Below are positions 23,726 to 32,938 of a stretch of 64,000 nucleotides of DNA, piece by piece. Numbering within the stretch: position 1 is the stretch's first letter; each line of letters starts with the position of its first letter. The stretch lies in contig NZ_FNUJ01000004.1 of NCBI RefSeq assembly GCF_900107925.1, positions 434,001 to 498,000 on the forward strand, given 5' to 3'. Position numbers and translations under genes: made by a program. This DNA comes from Amycolatopsis pretoriensis. GTDB lineage: Bacteria > Actinomycetota > Actinomycetes > Mycobacteriales > Pseudonocardiaceae. The notes below the pieces were generated by a model, which was not told where the DNA came from, did not search any database, and worked only from the letters and a program-made list of their open reading frames with translations.

Positions 23726-25411
23726 ATGGACGACGACGCCACGGTCAGCGCGGCCGACATCGCGCGACTCGCCGGGGTCGGGCGGGCCGCGGTGAGCAAC
23801 TGGCGCCGTCGCTACCCGGACTTCCCGGCGCCCGTCGGCGGCACGGCGTCCAGCCCGTTGTTCGGCCTGTCCGCCGTCGCCGGCTGGTTCCGGGCCCGCG
23901 GCAAGAAGTTCGAGCTGTCCGCCGGCGAACGCGCGTGGCAGCGCCTGCGCGCGCTGGGCGACGACCTCGACCTCGCCGAGCGCGTGAACCGCGCCGGCGT
24001 CTTCTTCGCCTTCCAAGCCGGGCTCCTCGACAGCTTCGACAGCAAGCTCGACGACCCCGAGCTGATCACGCTGCTCAGCGAGATGACGCACCGGGCCGGC
24101 CCGCTCGAGTCGTTCGAGTTGTTGTGCCACCGGTACTTCGAGGCGCATTCGCGGCGGCTGTCGGCCACGCCGGAGCCGGTCGCCGAGCTGATGGCCCGGC
24201 TCGCCGGTCCGGTGGCCACGATCCTCGACCCCGCCTGCGGCTTCGGCGCGCTCGCGCTGGCGAGCGGCGCGAAAACCGTGCTGGGGCAGGACAGCGACCC
24301 GATGACGGCCTCGATCGCGACGCTGCGGCTGCGGTTGCGCGGCATCGAGGCCGAGGTCCACGCGGTCGACGCGCTGCGCGAAGACGCTTTCGCCGGCCGG
24401 ACCGCCGAAGCCGTGCTCTGCGATCCGCCGTTCAACGAACGGGCGTGGGGGCACGACGAGCTCGTCGGCGACGCGCGCTGGGAGTACGGCCTGCCGCCGC
24501 GCGGCGAACCCGAGCTCGCCTGGGTTCAGCACTGCCTCGCGCACGTCGAACCCGGTGGCACGGTGGTGATCCTGATGCCGGGCGCGGCGGCCGGGCGGCG
24601 CAGCGGCAAGCGCATCCGCGGCAACCTGCTGCGCGCGGGCGCGGTCCGCGCGGTGATCACCCTGACCGGCTCCGACCTCTGGCTCCTGCGGCGGCCGGTG
24701 CCCGGGCAGCGCCCGCCGTCCACCGTGCTGCTCGCCGAGGCCGGCGACGATCCGTCCACAGTGGACGAGATGTGGCGGGAGTTCGGCGAGCGTCCCGAAT
24801 CCGGCGTCCGGATCATCGACCTGCTCGACGACGACGTCGACCTCACGCCGGCCCGGCGCCGCGGCCGGGACGAGGACCTCGGCCGGGCTTTCCAGGCCGT
24901 GCACGGCCGGTTCGCCGAGCTGACGCCGCAGCTGCCGCCGCTCGAAGCGGCCGACGGCGAACCCGCGTTCACGACGATCGGCGAGCTGGTCAAGGCGGGG
25001 GTCGTCGAGGTCAAGCACGCCGCGCGCACCGACGGCGAGCACCCGATCGCCGAAGGCGGCGACGTCGTCGCGTCCGTGACCGGGATCGCCTACGTCCACA
25101 GTGGACCGCCGGCGCCGGTCGGTGCCGGGCTCACCGTGTACCGCGTCGACTCCGACCGGCTGGACGCGGACTTCCTGGCCGGCTGCCTGCGCGCGGCCGA
25201 CCTGCCCGCCGCGTCGGCCTCGACGCGGATCGACGGCCGGCGCGTGCGGATCCCGCGGGTGGCGATCGACGTCCAGCGCGAGTACGGCCAGGTCTTCCGG
25301 CGCCTGGCCGAGTTCGACACCGTCCTGCGCCAGACGGCGGAAACGGGCCGCGAGCTGGTCCGGCTAGGCTTCGCGGGACTTGTCGAAGGACGGCTCAGGC
25401 CGGGCCGTTAG
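23726..25411 (+). CDS. N6-adenine DNA methylase fused to specificity-like domain
   Basis: This 561-residue protein starts with an HTH-like segment (residues 7-55; ADIARLAGVGRAAVSNWRRR). It then has an HsdM-type helical region (about 65-150) and a methylase core with motif I DPACGFGA (168-175) and motif IV DPPF (233-236), expected to methylate adenine. The C-terminal part (about 395-560) resembles a type I specificity (TRD) half: FTTIGELVKAGVVEV, then a segment ending QREYGQVFRRLAEFD. No restriction subunit is nearby. It is leaderless by its promoter and runs 8 bases ahead of a Ser/Thr kinase gene. It may be an orphan epigenetic methylase or part of a small defence set. Confidence 0.87.
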   Translation: MDDDATVSAADIARLAGVGRAAVSNWRRRYPDFPAPVGGTASSPLFGLSAVAGWFRARGKKFELSAGERAWQRLRALGDDLDLAERVNRAGVFFAFQAGLLDSFDSKLDDPELITLLSEMTHRAGPLESFELLCHRYFEAHSRRLSATPEPVAELMARLAGPVATILDPACGFGALALASGAKTVLGQDSDPMTASIATLRLRLRGIEAEVHAVDALREDAFAGRTAEAVLCDPPFNERAWGHDELVGDARWEYGLPPRGEPELAWVQHCLAHVEPGGTVVILMPGAAAGRRSGKRIRGNLLRAGAVRAVITLTGSDLWLLRRPVPGQRPPSTVLLAEAGDDPSTVDEMWREFGERPESGVRIIDLLDDDVDLTPARRRGRDEDLGRAFQAVHGRFAELTPQLPPLEAADGEPAFTTIGELVKAGVVEVKHAARTDGEHPIAEGGDVVASVTGIAYVHSGPPAPVGAGLTVYRVDSDRLDADFLAGCLRAADLPAASASTRIDGRRVRIPRVAIDVQREYGQVFRRLAEFDTVLRQTAETGRELVRLGFAGLVEGRLRPGR

Positions 25412-25419
25412 GGGAACGG

Positions 25420-26310
25420 ATGCTGATCGCCGACCGCTACGAGCTCGACGAGCTGCCGCTCGGGCGCGGCGGGATGGGCGCGGTGCACGGCGGGCACGAC
25501 CGCCGGCTGGGCCGGCGCGTGGCGATCAAGCTGCTCAGGCTGCCGGGTCGCGACGAAGAGCTCGAAGCCCGCTTCGCCCGCGAAGCGCGGATCCTGGCGA
25601 CGCTCGACCACCCCGGCGTCCCGACGCTGTACGACTACGGCACCCACGACGACCGGTTGTTCCAGGTCATGCAGTTCGTCGACGGCGTGACGGTGGCCGA
25701 CCTGCTCGCCGAGCACGGGCCGCTGCCGGTGCCGTGGGCCGCGGCGATCGCGGCGCAGGCGTGCGCGGTGCTCGCCGCCGCGCACGCGCTCGCGGTGTGC
25801 CACCGGGACCTCAAGCCGTCCAACCTGATGCTCGGGCCGGACGGCGACGTCAAGGTGATGGACTTCGGGCTCGCGGTGCTGCGCGAGGCGGACGCCGCGC
25901 AGTTCACGCGGGCCGGCCAGCTGCTGGGGACGCCGTCGTACATGGCGCCCGAGCAGATCCAGCGCGGCGGCGCCGAACCGCGCAGCGACCTCTACGCGCT
26001 CGGCTGCGTGCTGCACGAGATGCTCACCGGGCGGCGGCTCTTCGACGGGCCCACCGCGTACGCCGTGTTCGAGCGGCAGGTCAAGGAGCTGCCGCCGCCG
26101 GTGCCCGGGGTGCCGAAGCCGCTCAACGCGCTGCTCGCCGAGACGCTGGCGAAGGACCCGGAAGCACGGCCGCCGGGCGCGGCCGTGCTGTACGAGCGGC
26201 TGGGCGCGTTCGTCGGCGCGCTGCCGCCGCTGCCGGGGTTCCTGGTGCCGCCGTCGGTGCCCAGCCCGGGCCGGATGTACGCGCGGATGCTGGGACGCGT
26301 CAACGGCTGA
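25420..26310 (+). CDS. Ser/Thr protein kinase, cytoplasmic
   Basis: This 296-residue Hanks-type kinase has the Gly loop LGRGGMGAV (residues 14-22), catalytic Lys37, HRDLKPSN with Asp130, DFG with Asp148, and MAPEQ. The domain fills nearly the whole protein; there is no transmembrane helix, PASTA or other sensor. MGAVHGGHD replaces the commoner VYxAxD. ATG 25420 follows GGGGA, 8 bases after the methylase stop, so it is co-transcribed with the methylase. The divergent PP2C is a natural partner. Substrates unknown; the methylase is an obvious candidate. Confidence 0.93.
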   Translation: MLIADRYELDELPLGRGGMGAVHGGHDRRLGRRVAIKLLRLPGRDEELEARFAREARILATLDHPGVPTLYDYGTHDDRLFQVMQFVDGVTVADLLAEHGPLPVPWAAAIAAQACAVLAAAHALAVCHRDLKPSNLMLGPDGDVKVMDFGLAVLREADAAQFTRAGQLLGTPSYMAPEQIQRGGAEPRSDLYALGCVLHEMLTGRRLFDGPTAYAVFERQVKELPPPVPGVPKPLNALLAETLAKDPEARPPGAAVLYERLGAFVGALPPLPGFLVPPSVPSPGRMYARMLGRVNG

Positions 26311-26809
26311 GCGCCGCCGGCCGCTGGTCGGCGAGCGGCAGGCCCCGCCGCTGGATGCGGAGGTACGTCGTCGCGTTCTGCACCGCGATGCTGACGCCGA
26401 GGGTGAGCGCGATCGACGCCGTGGTCAGCGGGCCGGCGACCCCGAGCGCGGTGCCGAGCGCGGCCAGGCCGACGCGCACGGCGATCGTGAGCACCCAGAG
26501 CCCGATCGTGATGGCCGAGCCCTTCTGGAAGGTCGTGCCGTCGCGCGGGGTGAGCGTGGTGGTGGTGCTGCGCAGGACCCCGAGCCCGGCGAGGAGGACG
26601 AGGTCGGCGGCCAGCAGGCCCAGTTCGCCGGCTGAGGACCCGGGCAGCGCTTTCGCGGCGAGGTAGCCCCCGACGGCGACCAGGATCAGCGGCATGACCG
26701 TCAGCGTCCGGCGGTTGAGCAGCGTGCCGCGGACCTGCTTGTAGACGACCCGGTAGAAGACGTAGGCGGCGATGGCCACGTAGAGCAGGACGTTCGCGGC
26801 GCTGGGCAT
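26300..26809 (-). CDS. multi-pass membrane protein (DUF1453/CcdC-like)
   Basis: This 169-residue protein has about five transmembrane helices: VLLYVAIAAYVFYRVVY (7-23), LTVMPLILVAVGGYLAA, LGLLAADLVLLAGLGVL, AITIGLWVLTIAVRVGLAAL and LTTASIALTLGVSIAVQNA. A polar loop, LRSTTTTLTPRDGTTFQKG, lies in the middle. The layout fits the DUF1453 group. Its C-terminus overlaps the kinase gene by 11 bases in convergent orientation. Function unknown. Confidence 0.72.
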   Translation of the reverse strand: MPSAANVLLYVAIAAYVFYRVVYKQVRGTLLNRRTLTVMPLILVAVGGYLAAKALPGSSAGELGLLAADLVLLAGLGVLRSTTTTLTPRDGTTFQKGSAITIGLWVLTIAVRVGLAALGTALGVAGPLTTASIALTLGVSIAVQNATTYLRIQRRGLPLADQRPAALSR

Positions 26810-27019
26810 TTCGGGCTCCTCGGTTCGGTCGGTGCGCCCAGCTTCGGTGAACGGCCGCCCGGTTTCGTCGGCGTGGGGATCGGGGCGGGGTTGATCCCGG
26901 GGTCAACCCACGGGTGGAGGCTGACCGAATCGTGACCTTCGCGGACGAACCTCGACCGGGTGAACGCCGTCTTTACGGGTGTCCACAAGCGATGATCGAG
27001 CAGCTGGGGGTTACGGATC

Positions 27020-27667
27020 GTGAAGAGGCTTTTGGCGGGAGCGGCCGCACTGGCCACCGCGTTCGTGCTGGCCGCCTGCTCCGGGGGCGGGGCGGCGACG
27101 CCGAACGCGGGCGGCGGGGCCGTCGCCGCGGCCGGTACCGGGGGCGGGACGCCCACGACGTCGAGCACCACCGCGGCCCCCACGACGACCAGCGCCACCC
27201 CGACGCCGTCGACCACCAAGCCGGCGCCGGCCACCACCACGAGCAAGCCGAAGCCGAAGCCCACGCCGAAGCCGAAGCCCGCCGCTCCGGCGAGCGACCC
27301 CGGCGTCCCGTGCGCCGCCGCGGCGGCCGCGTCGGGCACCGCCGCCTGCGTCGACATCTCCGCGCACAAGGCGTGGATCCTGCAGGGCGGCAAGGTCGTC
27401 TACGGGCCGGTGCCGATGCTGCCGGGCCGCAAGGGCTACGCGACCCCGACCGGCACGTTCCACGTGCTGTCGAAGGAGAAGGTGCACCTGTCGAAGGAGT
27501 TCGACAACGCGCCGATGCCGAACTCGGTGTTCTTCTACCCGGGCGACGCCTTCCACACCGGCAGCCTGTCGGTCTACTCGCACGGCTGCATCCACCTGTC
27601 GGCGAGCGCGTCCCTGAAGTTCTTCAACACTTTGCACATCGGTGACGTCGTCCAGGTTGTCCCGTAA
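27020..27667 (+). CDS. L,D-transpeptidase (YkuD) lipoprotein
   Basis: This 215-residue cell-envelope enzyme has a lipoprotein signal ending FVLAAC (Cys20), a long Thr/Pro/Lys linker (about 38-92, with KPKPKPTPKPKP) and a YkuD domain (about 105-215) with HTGSLSVYSHGCIHL. The catalytic Cys and His are in SHGCIHL. Such enzymes make 3-3 cross-links in peptidoglycan or attach proteins to it. GTG 27020 starts the signal. The linker would span the wall from the membrane anchor. It is a single gene. Confidence 0.92.
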   Translation: MKRLLAGAAALATAFVLAACSGGGAATPNAGGGAVAAAGTGGGTPTTSSTTAAPTTTSATPTPSTTKPAPATTTSKPKPKPTPKPKPAAPASDPGVPCAAAAAASGTAACVDISAHKAWILQGGKVVYGPVPMLPGRKGYATPTGTFHVLSKEKVHLSKEFDNAPMPNSVFFYPGDAFHTGSLSVYSHGCIHLSASASLKFFNTLHIGDVVQVVP

Positions 27668-27684
27668 TCACGCACTGACCAACA

Positions 27685-27712
27685 CGGACAGTAGGTCACA
27701 AACAGATAAAAT
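27685..27712 (+). promoter_or_regulatory. promoter of the sugar dehydrogenase
   Basis: CGGACA (27685-27690), a 16-base spacer and TAAAAT (27707-27712) give a good housekeeping-type promoter. The expected 5' leader is about 60 bases, with GGAAGGGGGG before ATG 27779. Confidence 0.5.
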
Positions 27713-27778
27713 CACTCGGCCGAATGCAACTGGCCCCCCTGTTCAGGCGATAAGTGATCGCTTGGGAAGGGGGGCCAA

Positions 27779-30607
27779 ATGGCCTTGGGAAAGCTCAGAG
27801 CAGTACGCCACGCCTTCGTGGCGGCAGTGCTGACCGGCGCGCTACTGCCCGTCGTGTCCACTGGGGAAGCGGCAGCGGCGACGACGCTGCCGGCAGGGTT
27901 CGTCCTGCGAGACACCAACACCGGAACGGGGCAGTACCAGCTCACCGACTTCGCGTACCTGCCGGACCAGTCCGTTCTCGCCACGGCGAAGAACGGCCGC
28001 GTCCAGTGGGTCCCGACCAGCGGGACGCCGCGGACCATCGCGACGCTGCCGACCCGCGAGATCAGTGACATCGGACTGGTCGGGCTGGCTGTCGCACCGG
28101 ACTACGCGACGTCGCACGCCATCTACATCACCCGCTCGATCAACGTCACCGGCGGCTTCGTCTTCCGCCTTTCGAGGTTCACCGTGGGCCTGGACGCGGC
28201 CGGCGCGCCCGCGTCGCTGGGTGGTGAGCAGTCGCTGTTCGAGGTGCCGGGCATCTCCGAAGTCCACGCCATCAACGGCGTCATCCCCGCCGCCGACGGG
28301 ACGCTGTGGCTGTCCATCGGGGACAACGGCGACTTCACGAAGGTGGACCCGGGCGCGCTGCGCTCGCAGGACATCAACCAGCCGTATGGCAAGATCTTCC
28401 ACCTGGCCGCCGACGGCAAGGGCGTGCCGGCCAACCCGTACTACGACGCCGCCAACCCGGCGTCGACCGCCAGCAAGGTTTTCGCGCGCGGGTTCCGCAA
28501 CCCGTTCCGGATGACCATCGACGCGAACTCCGGGCTGCCGGTCGTGGGTGACGTCGGCTGGAACACCTGGGAAGAGGTCGACGTCGTCCAGCGCGGGTCC
28601 AACCAGGGCTGGCCGTGCTGGGAAGGCAACCACGCGACCCCGGGCTACAGCACGCTCGCGGGCTGCGCCGGCGTGCCGAACCAGGCGCCGATCTTCGAGT
28701 ACCAGCACGGGACCGGCCCCATGCAGGGCAACAGCGTCACCGGCGGGATCGTCTACAACGGATCCAGCTACCCGGCGGCCTACCGCGGCTCGTACTTCTT
28801 CGGCGACTACGTGACCAACAAGATCTGGACGTTGCGCTACGACGACCAGGGCAGGCTCACGCAGGCCCCGGAAAACCCGCCGGTCTTCACCGGCGTCGGC
28901 GGCCCGGTCAAGTTCGCGGCTGCGCCGAACGGTGACATCGTCTACGCCGACATCCTCAGCGGCAACCTGCGCCGGCTGAGCTACTCGGCGGGCAACACGG
29001 CGCCGGTCGCCAAGGCCACGACGACCACCGACCCGGACACCCGCACGGTGTCCTTCGACGGCTCGGCGTCGGTCGACTACGACAACGACCTGCTGAAGTA
29101 CGACTGGGACTTCGGTGACGGGGCCACGGCGGCCGACGCCGGGCCCACCACCAGCCACCAGTACGCGGCGGGCACCGAGTCGTTCACCGCGAAACTGACG
29201 GTCCGGGACCCGCTCGGGCTCACCGGCACGGCCACCATCGCGGTCGCGCCCGGCAACCACACCCCGCAGCTCACGCTGACCACGCCCGGCGACACCGCGA
29301 AGTTCGCGGTCAACCAGCAGGTCGGCCTGAGCGCCACGGCGACCGACACCGAGGACGGCCCGCTCACGGTCACCTGGACCAGCGCGGTCCGGCACTGCCC
29401 GAGCGAGGCGACCTGCCACTCGCACCCCGGCGCCGGCGGCACCGGGGCGAGCTTCGCGCAGCCGTTCACCGAGCACCCGGACTCCCGGATGGAGTTCACC
29501 GCGGCGGTGACCGACAGCGCGGGCGTCACGACGTCCAAGACGTACACGGCGTGGCCGCGCCAGCACCGGATCACCCTGCTCAGCACGCAGCCCGCGGCGC
29601 TGAGCATCCCGGTCGAGGGCGGCGTGAACACCGCGCTGGTGACCGAGGGCGCCAGCTTCGACGTCGAGGCCTCGCCGCTGGGCACCGACGGCGTCTCGAA
29701 GTTCACCGGCTGGCAGGGCGGCCCCACGGACACGACGTGGGTCGTCACGGTCGGCACGAGCGACCTGACGCTGACGGCGAACTACGACACCCCGATCGAC
29801 CAGCGCTACAACGGCGACGCCGCGTTGCGCACGACCCTGGGTGCGCCGACGGCGGCCGAGGTCACCGACGGCGCGGTCCACTACCGGGCGTACGCCAACG
29901 GCCGCCTGTACTGGAGTGCGGTGGGCGGTACGAAGTTCATCACCGGCCCGGTGCTGGACAAGTACGTCGCCATGGGCGGGCTCACCAAGCTCGGCCCGCC
30001 GACGAGCGACACGGCGTCCACTTCGGACGGTGCGCAGTTCAATGACTTCAACAACGGCGGCAACGTGGGCTCGATCTACTACACCGCCGCCACGGGTGCG
30101 CACGCGATCTACGGTGAGATCCGGAAGAAGTGGGCGGCGCTCGGCTACGGCGCGATCATCGGGTACCCGACGAACGACGAAGACGGGACGCCCGACGGCA
30201 TCGGCCGGTTCAACCACTTCATCAAGGGCAACAACGTCGGTTCGATCTACTTCACGCCCTCGACGGGTGCGCACGCGATCTACGGCGAGATCCGCAAGAA
30301 GTGGGCGGCGTACGGGTACGAGCGCGGCCTCGGCTACCCGACGAACGACGAGGACGGCACGCCGGACGGCGTCGGCCGGTTCAACCACTTCAGCCTCGGC
30401 CACTCGATCTACTTCACGAACGCCACCGGGGCGCACGTGATCAAGGGCGAGATCCGCAAGCGCTGGGCGGCGCTGGGCTGGGAGCGGTCGTACCTGCGCT
30501 ACCCGACGACGGACGAGTACGTGACGGGATCGGTGTACCGCAGCGACTTCCAGGGCGGTTACATCACGTACACGCCGCAGACGGGAGCGGTCGACCGTCC
30601 TTGGTGA
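27779..30607 (+). CDS. secreted PQQ-type sugar dehydrogenase with PKD and LGFP repeats
   Basis: This 942-residue secreted protein has a signal peptide (1-34, ending GEAAAA). A six-bladed beta-propeller glucose/sorbosone dehydrogenase domain (about 38-400; ISDIGLVGLAVAPDY, GFRNPFRMTIDANSG, GNSVTGGIVYNG) oxidises sugars using PQQ. A PKD domain follows (about 405-495; YDWDFGDG), then an Ig-like region, and four or five LGFP repeats (about 680-940; KWAALGY, IGYPTNDEDG, FNHF) that bind the cell wall. Repeats 2 and 3 are also nearly identical in DNA. It is a single gene between its own promoter and a terminator. Confidence 0.92.
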   Translation: MALGKLRAVRHAFVAAVLTGALLPVVSTGEAAAATTLPAGFVLRDTNTGTGQYQLTDFAYLPDQSVLATAKNGRVQWVPTSGTPRTIATLPTREISDIGLVGLAVAPDYATSHAIYITRSINVTGGFVFRLSRFTVGLDAAGAPASLGGEQSLFEVPGISEVHAINGVIPAADGTLWLSIGDNGDFTKVDPGALRSQDINQPYGKIFHLAADGKGVPANPYYDAANPASTASKVFARGFRNPFRMTIDANSGLPVVGDVGWNTWEEVDVVQRGSNQGWPCWEGNHATPGYSTLAGCAGVPNQAPIFEYQHGTGPMQGNSVTGGIVYNGSSYPAAYRGSYFFGDYVTNKIWTLRYDDQGRLTQAPENPPVFTGVGGPVKFAAAPNGDIVYADILSGNLRRLSYSAGNTAPVAKATTTTDPDTRTVSFDGSASVDYDNDLLKYDWDFGDGATAADAGPTTSHQYAAGTESFTAKLTVRDPLGLTGTATIAVAPGNHTPQLTLTTPGDTAKFAVNQQVGLSATATDTEDGPLTVTWTSAVRHCPSEATCHSHPGAGGTGASFAQPFTEHPDSRMEFTAAVTDSAGVTTSKTYTAWPRQHRITLLSTQPAALSIPVEGGVNTALVTEGASFDVEASPLGTDGVSKFTGWQGGPTDTTWVVTVGTSDLTLTANYDTPIDQRYNGDAALRTTLGAPTAAEVTDGAVHYRAYANGRLYWSAVGGTKFITGPVLDKYVAMGGLTKLGPPTSDTASTSDGAQFNDFNNGGNVGSIYYTAATGAHAIYGEIRKKWAALGYGAIIGYPTNDEDGTPDGIGRFNHFIKGNNVGSIYFTPSTGAHAIYGEIRKKWAAYGYERGLGYPTNDEDGTPDGVGRFNHFSLGHSIYFTNATGAHVIKGEIRKRWAALGWERSYLRYPTTDEYVTGSVYRSDFQGGYITYTPQTGAVDRPW

Positions 30608-30633
30608 CGGGCTTCCTTTAGTTTCGAACGAAA

Positions 30634-30669
30634 AGCGGGCCGTCTCCGGGATTCCGGAGGCGGCCCGCT
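30634..30669. terminator. bidirectional terminator
   Basis: A 16-bp stem (AGCGGGCCGTCTCCGG, one G-U pair) with a short loop lies between the stops of two convergent genes. It is followed by TGTCCTTT to the right and by TTTTCGTTCG to the left. Confidence 0.8.
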
Positions 30670-30675
30670 GTCCTT

Positions 30676-32193
30676 TCAGGACCGGAGGTCGGCGGGGGTC
30701 GTGCCGGGCGACGTCAGCGGCAGCCCGAGCGCGACCCGCTCGGTGAGCCACGGGCTCGGCCGGTACCGCGGGTCCCCGGTCGCCGCCGTCAGGCCGCGCA
30801 GGATGCGCACCACGATCTCGCCGCCCACCAGGTCGCCCCACTCCAGCGGGCCGCGCGGGTAGCCGAGGCCCAGCCGGACCGCCGTGTCGATGTCCGACGG
30901 CGTCGCCAGGTGCTGGCCCGCGATGAAGCACGCCGTGTTGACGATCGAGGCCAGGAGGCGCTGGGCGATCGGGGCCGGCCCGTCGCGGACCACCGTCACC
31001 GGGCGGCCCGTCGCCGCCAGGGCGCCCCAAGCCGCGCGGCCCGCCGCCGCGTCCAGTCCCGGGTGGACGGACATCGTCAGGCGCCTTTCGTAGCCGCCCA
31101 AGGGATCCACGCCCGCGACGCGGTCCAGCGGCAGCCCCGCGCGGGTGGCCGCGTCCACTGTGGACTCGCCATACAGGGGCACGAGCAGGACCGCGTCCGG
31201 GTACGCGTCCGACACCACCTGCACGCCGGCCGCCGTCAGCACGCGGGCGAGGTGCTCGTCCGCCGTGAACACCGGGCTCGTCGGCTTCGGCGGCGCGGCC
31301 GGCTCGTCGGTGACCTGCTGCTTCCCGTCGGCGTAGGAGTAGAAGCCTTCGCCGTTCTTGCGGCCGAACAGGCCGGCGGCGACTCGCGGCCGCGTCAGCC
31401 ACGACGGCCGCAGCCGCGGGTCGCCGTGGAAGCCGCTCCAGATGCTCTCCAGCACGGCGTGCGAAACGTCGAGCCCGGTCAGGTCGAGCAGCTCGAACGG
31501 GCCGAGCTTCAGGCCGAGGACGTCCCGCGCGACGCGGTCGACGTCGGCGGGCTCGGCCAGCGCCTCGGCGAGGATCTGCAGCGCCTCGGTGTTCAGGCCG
31601 CGGCCGGCGTGGTTGACCAGGAAGCCCGGCGCGTCCTTCGCCAGCACCGGTTCGTGACCCCAGCTCCGGACCAGGTCGAGCGCCTCGGCGGGCAGCCAGT
31701 TGTGCGTGCGCGTGCCCGGGACCACCTCGACCAGGCGCATCAGCGGCACCGGGTTGAAGAAGTGCAGGCCGATCAGGCGGCCGGGGTCGGCCAGCTCGGC
31801 GGCGATCTCGGTGACCGACAGCGAGCTCGTGTTCGTCGCGAAGATCGTCTCCTGTGGACAGACGCGCTCGAGGCCGGCGAACAGGGCGCGCTTGGTCGCC
31901 AGGTCTTCCCGCACGGCCTCGACGACGAGGTCGACGCCGTCCGCGGGCGCGTCGGGCGCGTCCACCGCGACCAGCCGGTCTTTGACCGCCTGCGGGTTGT
32001 CGAGCTTGCCCTTCGCGGCCAGCTTGTCGACCATCCCGCCGACGAATTCGATCGCCTCGGCGACGGCCTCGCGCCGGACGTCGGCCAGCTCGACGGTCAC
32101 CCCCGCGGTCGCGGCCAGCTGGACGATCCCGCGGCCCATCACCCCGGTCCCGATCACCCGGATCCTGCCGACCTTCCCGGCCCACCCCGTCAC
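30676..32193 (-). CDS. 3-hydroxyacyl-CoA dehydrogenase (PaaH/FadB2 type)
   Basis: This 505-residue NAD-dependent enzyme of beta-oxidation or phenylacetate breakdown has the Rossmann motif RVIGTGVMGRGI (residues 11-22), the signature FATNTSSLSVTEIA (about 118), HFFNPVPLMRLVEV with the catalytic His, and a first C-terminal domain (about 188-280; KDAPGFLVNHAGRGLNTEAL). A second, more diverged C-terminal copy (about 390-490; IVNTACFIAGQHLATPSDID) makes it the double-domain type. GTG 32193 is 37 bases downstream of the TetR gene stop, so the two may be co-transcribed. Confidence 0.93.
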   Translation of the reverse strand: MTGWAGKVGRIRVIGTGVMGRGIVQLAATAGVTVELADVRREAVAEAIEFVGGMVDKLAAKGKLDNPQAVKDRLVAVDAPDAPADGVDLVVEAVREDLATKRALFAGLERVCPQETIFATNTSSLSVTEIAAELADPGRLIGLHFFNPVPLMRLVEVVPGTRTHNWLPAEALDLVRSWGHEPVLAKDAPGFLVNHAGRGLNTEALQILAEALAEPADVDRVARDVLGLKLGPFELLDLTGLDVSHAVLESIWSGFHGDPRLRPSWLTRPRVAAGLFGRKNGEGFYSYADGKQQVTDEPAAPPKPTSPVFTADEHLARVLTAAGVQVVSDAYPDAVLLVPLYGESTVDAATRAGLPLDRVAGVDPLGGYERRLTMSVHPGLDAAAGRAAWGALAATGRPVTVVRDGPAPIAQRLLASIVNTACFIAGQHLATPSDIDTAVRLGLGYPRGPLEWGDLVGGEIVVRILRGLTAATGDPRYRPSPWLTERVALGLPLTSPGTTPADLRS

Positions 32194-32230
32194 GTCGTGC
32201 CGCCTTCCGCCGTTGGACTCCGCCCTCAGC

Positions 32231-32899
32231 CTAGAGGCCGACGAACTCCGCCATCCGCCTCGCCGAGTGGGCGAAGAACGCGTCGGCCGGGTCGACGCTG
32301 CCGACGTACTGGCCGAACAGGTCGAAGCTGATCGCGCCGAACAGCTGGGTCCACGCCATGAGCAGTCGGGCCACGGTCTCGGGGCCGGCGACGAGCCCGA
32401 GGGCCTTCGTGAGCGTCTCGGCCTGGGCGCGCAGTTCGGGCGGGACTTCGCCCTCGGCCCGCAGTTCGGTCTGCGTGAGCACCTTGACCAGGGCGAGCGC
32501 GACGCGGGCGGCCGGCACGACCGTGTCCTGGGGTGCCGCGTAGCCGGGGATCGGGGAGCCGTAGATCAGTGCGTACTCGTGGGGGTGTGCGCGGGCCCAG
32601 TCGCGGGTGCCCTGCCAGACGGCCAGCCAGCGCTCCCTCGGCTCGCCTTCTCCCGGGTCCGCCTTCTCGGCGGCTTCGCCGATGGCGTTGTAGGCGTCGA
32701 CGATCAGGTCGGTCAGCAGCCGGTCGCGGCTCGGGAAGTACCGGTAGAGGGCGGACGACACCATGCCCAGTTCCCGTGCCACCGCGCGCAGCGACAGCCC
32801 GTGCGCGCCGACCTCGGCGAGCTGGCGGCGGGCCTCGTCCTTGATCTCCTGGGTGAGTTCGGCGCGGGCTCGTTCGCGCGCGGTGCGGGTCGCGGTCAT
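32231..32899 (-). CDS. TetR family regulator
   Basis: This 222-residue repressor has an N-terminal HTH (about 15-65; RQLAEVGAHGLSLRAVAREL, then GMVSSALYRYFPSRDRLL) and a ligand domain of the TetR_C_13-like type with YGSPIPGYAAP at about 120. ATG 32899 is chosen because the upstream frame is the operator region itself. It is divergent from the nitroreductase gene, and three full near-palindromic sites plus one half-site lie in the 127-base gap, so it almost certainly represses itself and that gene. Confidence 0.92.
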   Translation of the reverse strand: MTATRTARERARAELTQEIKDEARRQLAEVGAHGLSLRAVARELGMVSSALYRYFPSRDRLLTDLIVDAYNAIGEAAEKADPGEGEPRERWLAVWQGTRDWARAHPHEYALIYGSPIPGYAAPQDTVVPAARVALALVKVLTQTELRAEGEVPPELRAQAETLTKALGLVAGPETVARLLMAWTQLFGAISFDLFGQYVGSVDPADAFFAHSARRMAEFVGL

Positions 32900-32938
32900 G
32901 CGGATCAGTGTGCCACGACGAGAGCGCCGCACAAAACC

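Noticed and set aside
27842..32185. 1447-codon minus-strand open frame
   Set aside because: Shadow of the sugar dehydrogenase and the dehydrogenase gene in another frame; Arg/Gly/Asp-rich with no domains.
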